Source: Rubritepida sp. (GTDB lineage Bacteria > Pseudomonadota > Alphaproteobacteria > Acetobacterales > Acetobacteraceae). From it: a stretch of DNA of 5,189 nt. This document shows positions 1-4,689 of this stretch, piece by piece; position 1 is the first letter of the stretch; each line of letters opens with the position of its first letter. The stretch lies in NCBI GenBank assembly GCA_028291485.1, contig JAQGHZ010000432.1, forward strand, positions 1-5,189. The letters are read 5' to 3'. The notes under the pieces were generated by a model. The model did no database searches and had not been told where the DNA came from. It saw only the letters and a program-made list of their open reading frames with translations. The position numbers and the translations under genes are program-made.

Positions 1-759
1 GCCATCGGCCATCTCGTCCAGGATATCCGCGTTGATCGTCAACCGGAGGCCGGCGATGCCTTCGAGGCTCAAGGCCAGGCCGTCACTGATGGTCTTCAAC
101 GGCCCCTGGGCCATGGCGTTCACCGGCCCCTGAGCCTGGGTGACGGCCCATTCGAGCCGCGCCCTGCGCTCCTGATCCAGGCCCTCCCCGACAAGCCAGA
201 AGCCCGCATGCGCGACCGCCCCGACCGCGGGCGCCACGGCGAAGCCCTGAGGACCCGCCACGCTGGCGAGAGCCTGGAGCGAAACCTGCAGGCGACCCGA
301 GGCCGCGTCGAACGCCTGGCGGTCCTCGCTCCGCGTAAGGGCCCTCAATGCCGCCGTGTATTGCTGGAGAGCCGCAATCGGCCTGCGGGCACCGGCTTCG
401 ACCCGGTCGAGCTGAGCGAGATTTCCTTCGCGGGTCTCGGCAAGCGCCTTCTCGTCCTCGGTCAGCGTGCCGCGCCGGGCGACCCGGCATCTGGCGATGG
501 CCCCGTCCCCCGACAAAGCGCGCGCCGTGGCGCAATCGGCGGTACGCAACGGGAAACGACGACGGGTCAGCTCGAGGCGTTGCAGGAGCGCGTTATCGTT
601 CCTCGCCGCGCGCGCGCCGGAGGTGACCGCCTCCGAGATGGCAGCGACCCCTGTGTCGACCGCCGCGACCTCGGTCGAGAAGCGATAGGGCGAGCACCCC
701 GACAGGATCATCGATCCTGCCAGCAGCGAGGCCAACACCTTTCTGGATTTGGGAAGCAT
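1..759 (-). CDS. Unrecognised outer-membrane-type lipoprotein, N-terminal 253 codons (3' end outside window)
   Basis: Reading leftward from the ATG at 759 there is an uninterrupted frame to the window edge. The protein begins MLPKSRKVLASLLAG and has a lipoprotein signal peptide: basic residues K4, R6 and K7, a hydrophobic stretch at about 8-20, then the lipobox L19-S20-G21-C22. C22 would be lipidated and become the mature N-terminus. Residue +2 is Ser, not Asp, so by the Lol rule the protein should go to the outer membrane. The mature part is rich in Ala, Leu, Arg, Glu and Gln and looks mostly helical (about residues 30-200). It has two further cysteines, C76 and C91, which could pair in the periplasm. 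I do not recognise a family and assign no function. The ribosome site is weak: GGGA lies about 7-8 bases upstream, inside a small palindrome. The gene is co-oriented with rdgB but about 175 bases away, so it probably has its own promoter. The lipoprotein call is firm; the role is unknown. Confidence 0.82.
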   Translation of the reverse strand, partial: MLPKSRKVLASLLAGSMILSGCSPYRFSTEVAAVDTGVAAISEAVTSGARAARNDNALLQRLELTRRRFPLRTADCATARALSGDGAIARCRVARRGTLTEDEKALAETREGNLAQLDRVEAGARRPIAALQQYTAALRALTRSEDRQAFDAASGRLQVSLQALASVAGPQGFAVAPAVGAVAHAGFWLVGEGLDQERRARLEWAVTQAQGPVNAMAQGPLKTISDGLALSLEGIAGLRLTINADILDEMADG

Positions 760-769
760 GGAATATTCC
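760..769. repeat. 10-bp palindrome abutting the lipoprotein start codon
   Basis: GGAATATTCC is a perfect palindrome that ends directly at the start codon of the lipoprotein gene and covers its only Shine-Dalgarno-like bases. It sits in an AT-rich leader (about 760-815) that contrasts with the GC-rich surroundings. It could be a repressor site or could limit ribosome access. Chance is also possible for a 10-bp palindrome. I found no convincing -35/-10 pair in this leader. Confidence 0.25.
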
Positions 770-868
770 CAAGTCAGATATTCAATAAAGCTAAGCCAGG
801 ATTTAACCGGGATGCCAGAGAAGATTGACGTTCAACCCCGAGGCGGTGCGGAACTTCAAATCCCGACC

Positions 869-888
869 GCCCGGTCCCGGATCCGGGC
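869..888 (-). terminator. Possible transcription terminator hairpin downstream of rph-rdgB
   Basis: On the minus strand, about 45 bases after the rdgB stop codon, GCCCGG and CCGGGC can pair as a 6-bp all-GC stem around an 8-base loop. The same DNA contains the 12-bp palindrome CCCGGATCCGGG at 876-887, so alternative foldings exist. Only a short TTT follows on the minus strand (GGTCGGGATTTGAAG), so this is at best a weak intrinsic terminator. The position is right for ending the rph-rdgB transcript. The rest of 760-933 shows no gene. Confidence 0.3.
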
Positions 889-933
889 CGCCTGCGAGCG
901 AGCCGCCCTCGAATGGCGCGGACCGAGCCGCCG

Positions 934-1572
934 TCAGGAGGGCGGAGAGGCGACGTCCCTCGCAGAGCCTTGCAGGCAGGCCGTCTTCAACTTCGCAAAG
1001 GCCCGGGCCCGGTGGCTGTGCCGCGCCTTCTCGTCCCGCGTCATCTCACCGAAGGTGAGGGTCTCGCCCTCGGGCACGAACATCGGGTCGTAGCCGAAGC
1101 CGTTTTCGCCGCGCGGCGGGGCGACCCAATGGCCCTCCACCCGGCCCTCGAAGGATTCCGCATGCCCGTCCGGCCAGGCCAGGACGAGCACCGCCACGAA
1201 GGCACAGCGCCGGTCGGCGGACGTATCGAGGCGGGCGATCCGCGCCATCGCCGAGGGATAGTCCCGCGTGCCGTCCGGCCGCATCGTCCAGTCGGCCGTC
1301 CGCACGCCGGGCTGGCCGCCCAGCGCCGCGACCTCGATGCCGCTGTCGTCGGCCAGGGCGGGGAGGCCGGTGGCCCGCATCGCCGCCATCGCCTTGAGGG
1401 TGGCGTTGGCGATGAAGGTGTCGCCCGTCTCTTCCGGCTCCGGCAGGCCCAGCGCCCCGGCCGAGACCAGCTCCATCCCATGGGGCGCCAGCAGCCCGCC
1501 GAACTCGCGCAGCTTTCCCGCATTGTGGCTGGCGAGAACGAGCTTGCCGGGCTGGAGGCGCCTGGGGGTCAC
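934..1572 (-). CDS. rdgB: RdgB/HAM1 family dITP/XTP pyrophosphatase
   Basis: This enzyme hydrolyses the non-canonical purine nucleotides dITP, ITP and XTP to the monophosphate and pyrophosphate, keeping them out of DNA and RNA. It is a cytosolic dimer that needs Mg2+. The 212-residue product has the family landmarks in order: SHNAGK at 15-20 (nucleotide/phosphate binding), N56 and K60 in the following helix, ADDSG at 74-78 (D75/D76, metal and general base), GENGFGYDP at 155-163 and the base-recognition motif SHRARA at 186-191. Length is close to the usual 195-210, with a short extra C-terminal tail after about residue 198. The start is GTG, chosen because its first bases overlap the rph stop codon as GTGA and because it leaves only a short lead before the first strand (KLVLASHN). 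GAAGGAAG lies upstream inside rph, a little far for an ideal Shine-Dalgarno. This arrangement suggests coupling to rph translation. No key residue is missing. Confidence 0.95.
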   Translation of the reverse strand: MTPRRLQPGKLVLASHNAGKLREFGGLLAPHGMELVSAGALGLPEPEETGDTFIANATLKAMAAMRATGLPALADDSGIEVAALGGQPGVRTADWTMRPDGTRDYPSAMARIARLDTSADRRCAFVAVLVLAWPDGHAESFEGRVEGHWVAPPRGENGFGYDPMFVPEGETLTFGEMTRDEKARHSHRARAFAKLKTACLQGSARDVASPPS

Positions 1573-2285
1573 AGCCCGACGGCTTCCTTCTGCTTCGCCA
1601 CCAGGGCGGCCACGCCGTCGCGCGCCAGGTCGAGCATCGCCAGGAACTGCGCCTCGCTGAAGGGGGCACCCTCGGCCGTTGCCTGCACCTCGACGAGGTT
1701 GCCCGCGCCGGTCAGCACGAAGTTGGCATCGGCCTCGGCGCCGCTGTCCTCGGCATAGTCGAGGTCCAGGATCGCCTCGCCACCCGCGATGCCGCAGGAG
1801 ATCGCCGCCACGTGATCCGTCAGCGGGACAGCCTTCATGATGTTGTTGTTCACGCAATGCTGGAAGGCCAGACGCAGCGCCACCCAGGCGCCGGTGATGG
1901 CGGCGCAGCGCGTGCCGGCATCGGCATTGATCACGTCGCAGTCCAGCGTGATCGTCATCTCGCCCATTGCCTTGCGGTCCACCACGGCGCGCAGGCTGCG
2001 GCCGATGAGGCGCTGGATCTCCTGCGTGCGGCCCGACTGCTTGCCGCGCGCCGCCTCGCGGTCGCCGCGGGTGTGGGTGGCGCGGGGGAGCATGCCGTAC
2101 TCGGCCGTGACCCAGCCGAGGCCCTGGTTGCGCATGAACGACGGCACCCGGCCTTCCACGCTGGCGGCGCAGAGCACCTCGGTGTTGCCCATGCGGATGA
2201 GGCAGGAACCCTCCGCATGCTTGGAGATGCCCGTCTCGATCGAGACGGAGCGCAGGGCGTCGGGGGCGCGGCCAGATGGGCGCAT
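1569..2285 (-). CDS. rph: Ribonuclease PH (phosphorolytic tRNA 3'-end trimming)
   Basis: RNase PH removes nucleotides after the CCA end of tRNA precursors, using phosphate to release nucleoside diphosphates. It works as a hexameric ring in the cytosol. The product is 238 residues, the same length as the E. coli enzyme, and starts with the family signature MRPSGR. The conserved blocks KHAEGS (22-27), GWVTAEYGMLPR (57-68), GKQSGRTQEIQRLIGR (81-96), LDCDVINADAGTR (114-126) and LDLDYAEDSGAEAD (173-186) are all present. R86, R126 and the acidic pair D180/D186 fit the known tRNA/phosphate-binding and catalytic positions. An in-frame ATG 69 bases upstream would add 23 residues unlike the family. The chosen ATG has a good ribosome site, GAGGA, 8 bases away. 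Rph is the first gene of a two-gene unit with rdgB, overlapping it by 4 bases, and is transcribed divergently from hrcA. Confidence 0.97.
   Translation of the reverse strand: MRPSGRAPDALRSVSIETGISKHAEGSCLIRMGNTEVLCAASVEGRVPSFMRNQGLGWVTAEYGMLPRATHTRGDREAARGKQSGRTQEIQRLIGRSLRAVVDRKAMGEMTITLDCDVINADAGTRCAAITGAWVALRLAFQHCVNNNIMKAVPLTDHVAAISCGIAGGEAILDLDYAEDSGAEADANFVLTGAGNLVEVQATAEGAPFSEAQFLAMLDLARDGVAALVAKQKEAVGL
2231..2248. repeat. 18-bp perfect palindrome inside the 5' part of rph
   Basis: CCGTCTCGATCGAGACGG reads the same on both strands and covers the codons for V-S-I-E-T (residues 14-18) of RNase PH, about 40 bases after the start codon. In the mRNA it can fold into a 7-bp stem with a GATC loop. 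In the DNA it is a two-fold symmetric site. The encoded residues are at a variable position of the family, so the exact symmetry is not required by the protein. Function is unknown and it may be coincidence. Confidence 0.4.
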
Positions 2286-2376
2286 GTGCTGATTCCTCGT
2301 GACTCTGCCCGCGCAATAGCCGCAGCCGGCGGCCGCTGACCAGGGGTGCATCAATCAATGGTTGACCCGGACCCCG

Positions 2377-2395
2377 GTGACACCCAAGTTGTCAC
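2377..2395. promoter_or_regulatory. Inverted repeat GTGACA-N7-TGTCAC in the divergent rph/hrcA control region
   Basis: Two perfect 6-base arms, GTGACA (2377-2382) and TGTCAC (2390-2395), are separated by 7 bases, giving a centre-to-centre distance of 13 bases. This is the spacing of a typical dimer operator or a small hairpin. It lies just upstream of the preferred hrcA ATG at 2401, within the roughly 115-base gap between the divergent rph and hrcA starts. It is not CIRCE (TTAGCACTC-N9-GAGTGCTAA), which I did not find here. TTGACC at 2362-2367 resembles a -35 box, but no good -10 follows, and CTTGAAG at 2412-2418 resembles only half of a sigma-32 promoter. The binding factor is unknown. Confidence 0.35.
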
Positions 2396-2400
2396 AAGCG

Positions 2401-3489
2401 ATGCATACCCCCTTGAAGTCACCTTTATTTGTGGTGCCCGGGATCGCCTCTAGCGCCCTCGATGCCCGATCCACCGCGGTTCTCCGCGAATTGGTCGAGG
2501 TCTACGTCGCGACAGGTGAGCCCGTGGGGAGCCGCACGCTTTCGCGCCGCCTGCCCCTGAACCTTTCGCCCGCCTCCATACGCAACGTCATGGCGGATCT
2601 GGAGGAGGCCGGCTTCCTCTACGCCCCCCACACCAGCGCCGGCCGCCTGCCGACCCAGCAGGGCCTGCGGCTCTTCGTGGACGGGATCCTGGAATTCGGC
2701 GACCTGGGCGAGGAGGAGCGGGCCGAGATCACCGTCCGATGCGCCGCCCATGGCCGCTCGCTGCAGGACACGCTGGCCGAGGCAGGCCAGATGCTCTCCG
2801 GGCTCGCCGGCGCCGCCGGCCTCGTGATCGCCCCCAAGGGCGAGGCGCCGCTGCGCCACATCGAATTCATTCCCCTCGGCCCCGGCCGGGCCCTGGTGAT
2901 TCTGGTCCAGGGTGACGGGCGGGTCGAGAACCGCGTCATCGAGGTGCCGGCCGAGCTGCCGCCCTCCTCGCTGGTCCAGGCCGGCAACTACCTCAACGCA
3001 CGCCTCTCCGGCCGCACGCTGGACGAGACCCGCGCCAACGTCACCGAGGAGATCTCGGCCAACCGCACCGCCCTCGACGCCCTGACGCACCAGGTGATCG
3101 AGGCCGGGCTGGCCACCTGGGCCGGCGGCGGCAGCGGCTCGCTGATCCTGCGCGGCCAGGCGCGGCTGCTCCAGAACATGGAGAACCTCGCCGCCGTCTC
3201 GGAGATCCAGGCGCTGTTCGAGCGGCTGGAGGCCCAGGAGACCACGCTCAAGCTGCTGGAGCTCGCCCAGCGCGGCGAGGGCGTGCAGATCTTCATCGGC
3301 GCCGAGAGCGGGCTTTTCACCTCCGCCGGCCTCTCCGTCGTGGTGGCACCCTTCCGCAGCGGGCCGGCCGGCAGCAACCAGAGCATCGTGGGGGCGATCG
3401 GCGTCATCGGCCCCTCGCGGATCAACTACGGCCGGGTGATTCCCGTCGTGGACTACACGGCGCGCGTGATCGGTCGTTTGCTGGGTTGA
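2401..3489 (+). CDS. hrcA: Heat-inducible transcription repressor HrcA
   Basis: HrcA is a dimeric winged-helix repressor that binds CIRCE operators of chaperone genes, classically groESL, and depends on GroEL for activity. From the ATG at 2401 the protein has 362 residues, near the usual 340-360. The N-terminal winged helix covers about residues 20-85 and carries the signatures TGEPVGSRTLSR (38-49), SIRNVMADLEEAGFL (59-73) and HTSAGRLPT (77-85). A GAF-like middle/dimerisation domain follows, and the C-terminus has the typical GPSRINYGRVIPVVDYTARVI pattern (around 3409-3470). The start is uncertain. TTG at 2362 gives 375 residues, GTG at 2431 or 2434 gives about 351, and none has a clear Shine-Dalgarno. 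Codons around 2413-2433 are unusually A/T-rich at third positions, so the true start could be later. ATG 2401 is preferred because alphaproteobacterial HrcA proteins commonly carry a short N-terminal lead before the L-D-A-R segment. grpE follows 32 bases downstream, a likely operon. Confidence 0.95.
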   Translation: MHTPLKSPLFVVPGIASSALDARSTAVLRELVEVYVATGEPVGSRTLSRRLPLNLSPASIRNVMADLEEAGFLYAPHTSAGRLPTQQGLRLFVDGILEFGDLGEEERAEITVRCAAHGRSLQDTLAEAGQMLSGLAGAAGLVIAPKGEAPLRHIEFIPLGPGRALVILVQGDGRVENRVIEVPAELPPSSLVQAGNYLNARLSGRTLDETRANVTEEISANRTALDALTHQVIEAGLATWAGGGSGSLILRGQARLLQNMENLAAVSEIQALFERLEAQETTLKLLELAQRGEGVQIFIGAESGLFTSAGLSVVVAPFRSGPAGSNQSIVGAIGVIGPSRINYGRVIPVVDYTARVIGRLLG

Positions 3490-3521
3490 TCCCGCGTCAT
3501 CGCGCGATTACCTGAGCAGCC

Positions 3522-4079
3522 ATGAACGACCAGCAGACCCCGAACCCGGCCGACCTCACGCCGGACACCCCCGATGCGGCCCCCGATGCGACCCCGACGC
3601 CCGAGGAGCGCATCGCCGCCCTCGAGACCGAGCTCGCCGAGACGAAGGACCGCTGGCTCCGCGCCGAGGCGGAGATCCAGAACGTCCGCAACCGCGCCAG
3701 GGACGAGGTGGAGAAGGCCCGCAACTACGCCGTCCAGAAGTTCGCGGGCGACGTCGTAGAAGCCTTCGAGAACCTGCACCGCGGCGTCACGATGCTGCCG
3801 CCGCCCACCGAGGGCGAGCCCGAGATCATCGGCAAGATGCGTCAGGGCTTCGAGGGCGTGGAGCGTTTCCTGCTCCAGCGGATGGAGGTCAACGGCATCG
3901 TGCGCAAGCCGGCCGAGGGCCAAGCCTTCGACCCGGAGCTGCACCAGGCGATGAGCGAGGCGCCGGCGCCGGAAGGCGTGACGCCGGGGACGGTGCTGCA
4001 GGCGTGGTCGAGCGCCTGGACGCTGCACGGGCGGCTGCTGAAGCCGGCCATGGTGGTCGTGGCCGGCAAGCCGGCCTGA
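3522..4079 (+). CDS. grpE: GrpE, nucleotide exchange factor of the DnaK (Hsp70) chaperone
   Basis: GrpE is a cytosolic dimer that drives ADP release from DnaK and acts as a thermosensor of the DnaK-DnaJ cycle. The 185-residue product has a disordered, Pro/Asp/Thr-rich N-terminus (about 6-27), then a long coiled-coil helix (about 28-75) with the family block RAEAEIQNVRNRARDEVEKA (47-66) and YAVQKFAGDVV (69-79). The four-helix region is followed by the beta-domain that contacts DnaK, with FDPELHQAMSE and WTLHGRLLKPAMVVV. Length is within the usual 170-210. One difference is visible: the usual D-N-L after KFAxDLL is E-N-L here (E83-N84-L85), with F82 before it. The ATG at 3522 starts directly before the charged N-terminal tail; its ribosome site (TGAGCAG) is weak, so translation may depend on readthrough from hrcA. 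dnaK does not follow immediately in this window. Confidence 0.96.
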   Translation: MNDQQTPNPADLTPDTPDAAPDATPTPEERIAALETELAETKDRWLRAEAEIQNVRNRARDEVEKARNYAVQKFAGDVVEAFENLHRGVTMLPPPTEGEPEIIGKMRQGFEGVERFLLQRMEVNGIVRKPAEGQAFDPELHQAMSEAPAPEGVTPGTVLQAWSSAWTLHGRLLKPAMVVVAGKPA

Positions 4080-4100
4080 GGGTCGCACCTGGAATACCGT

Positions 4101-4119
4101 CAGGAAACTCGGTTTCCTG
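4101..4119 (+). terminator. Perfect hairpin after grpE, possible terminator
   Basis: CAGGAAAC and GTTTCCTG form a perfect 8-bp stem with a 3-base TCG loop, starting 21 bases after the grpE stop codon. Outer arms CACCTG (4086-4091) and CAGGTG (4127-4132) could extend the structure. No U-tract follows (CCGCCCGC), so as an intrinsic terminator it is incomplete. It may instead mark a processing site or an end of mobile DNA. Its place right after the operon favours a role in ending or stabilising the hrcA-grpE transcript. Confidence 0.45.
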
Positions 4120-4166
4120 CCGCCCGCAGGTGGAAGCACAGGCGGCGTGGCCTTCAAAGCAAACCA

Positions 4167-4193
4167 GTTGGGGCTTTCGTGACGAGCCCCAAC
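4167..4193. repeat. Second hairpin: 9-bp perfect inverted repeat with 9-base spacer
   Basis: GTTGGGGCT (4167-4175) and AGCCCCAAC (4185-4193) are perfect inverted copies around TTCGTGACG. The repeat ends four bases short of the stop codon of the transposase remnant, so it lies between grpE and the IS relic, facing both. It has no T-run on either side. It could be a bidirectional terminator-like structure, a subterminal repeat of the IS, or a REP-like hairpin. The sequence alone does not decide. Confidence 0.45.
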
Positions 4194-4196
4194 CAT

Positions 4197-4423
4197 TCAC
4201 CGCAAACCCGCACCATCCAATTCTGCTGGATTGAGGATGGTCGAGAAGCGCGCCGACTTTGCGCCAAATTCCTCGACGGTTCGGGGTTGGGCGGCCCTGG
4301 TCAGGTGCTTGGCAGCTCGATACGCAGGACTGGCTGATCCGCAGCGCCGTGGCGATCTCGCGGATCGTCTCTCCCGCCTCGGCGCGTTGCACAGCCCGCG
4401 AGATCCTCGGAGCATGGGCGCAT
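4197..4423 (-). pseudogene. Degenerate, internally deleted IS630-family transposase
   Basis: Read on the minus strand from the ATG at 4423, the first codons give MRPCSEDL, the usual opening of many IS630-family transposases. After an apparent 5-base loss the frame shifts and gives RAVQRAEAGETIREIATAL followed by RISQSCVS (about 4397-4318), the typical IS630 N-terminal helix-turn-helix. Directly after this, another frame gives KHLTRAAQPRTVEE, then with single-base shifts WRKVGALLDH and NPAE, ending at a TGA at 4197-4199. These last pieces resemble the family's C-terminal tail (RT-VE-LW--IG-LLD-F-P-EC). The catalytic DDE core, several hundred bases, is therefore missing. Such a relic cannot make an active transposase. 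The N-terminal match is strong; the C-terminal match is weaker and rests on pattern memory. I could not identify matching terminal inverted repeats or a TA duplication. Confidence 0.7.
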
Positions 4424-4526
4424 CCTGCCGGTCTCCAGCGCCCAGCACGACACTTGAATCAAAACTCAGCGCGTTTCGGGAATCCCGATTCAGCCCGAAG
4501 CAGCAGGCCCCAGCGGGTCGGCCATT
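4424..4526. other. Intergenic region, probable upstream end of the IS630 relic
   Basis: No gene is visible here. The stretch lies upstream of the transposase relic and contains nested symmetric sequences: TTGAATCAA (4454-4462), CGGGAATCCCG (4477-4487) and GAATCCCGATTC (4480-4491). It may hold the decayed left end of the element. Three GANTC sites, the target of the alphaproteobacterial CcrM methylase, fall at 4456, 4480 and 4487, with a fourth at 4551. Confidence 0.35.
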
Positions 4527-4554
4527 TTGACATATCCCTAAAACGCCAGAGAAT
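4527..4554 (+). promoter_or_regulatory. Candidate sigma-70-type promoter for the PEP-CTERM gene
   Basis: TTGACA at 4527-4532 is a perfect -35 consensus. Sixteen bases later GAGAAT (4549-4554) matches four of six -10 positions. A transcript starting near 4561 would have a leader of about 130 bases before the ATG at 4690. That leader is lower in GC than the core genes and has a possible small hairpin (CCCA-TC-TGGG, 4585-4594) inside a longer-range GAAGAC/GTCTTC pairing (4571-4576 with 4608-4613). The remaining stretch up to 4689 shows no credible gene. Confidence 0.4.
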
Positions 4555-4689
4555 CCTAACTTAAGGTTCTGAAGACGTTACATTCCCATCTGGGCATGGT
4601 TCTTGCTGTCTTCCAGGTGGATCGAAATGCTCTCGACTTGATGGAAGCGTTTTGCGCCGAACCAAACTCAACAAGAAAGCGAGAAAACG

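Noticed and set aside
208..828. A 206-codon plus-strand frame opposite the lipoprotein gene
   Set aside because: The composition is Arg/Gly-rich antisense-type, with no recognisable motif or signal. The minus strand gives a coherent lipoprotein with a proper signal peptide over the same bases.
913..1758. A 281-codon plus-strand frame across rdgB and the end of rph
   Set aside because: It lies antisense to two well-supported enzymes and has the low-complexity Arg/Gly/His-rich look of shadow frames in high-GC DNA.
934..2358. A single 474-codon minus-strand frame covering rdgB and most of rph
   Set aside because: Only its C-terminal 212 codons match a family (RdgB). The upstream part is the wrong frame across rph, which is fully explained by its own 238-residue frame with all catalytic motifs.
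2286..2400. A CIRCE element or clear sigma-32 promoter for hrcA-grpE
   Set aside because: I searched for TTAGCACTC/GAGTGCTAA and for CTTGAA paired with CCCCAT-like boxes. Only isolated partial matches (CTTGAAG at 2412, CCCAAGTT at 2383) are present, without proper pairing.
2425..3090. A 221-codon minus-strand frame opposite hrcA
   Set aside because: It is fully antisense to a clear HrcA coding region, with no family features.
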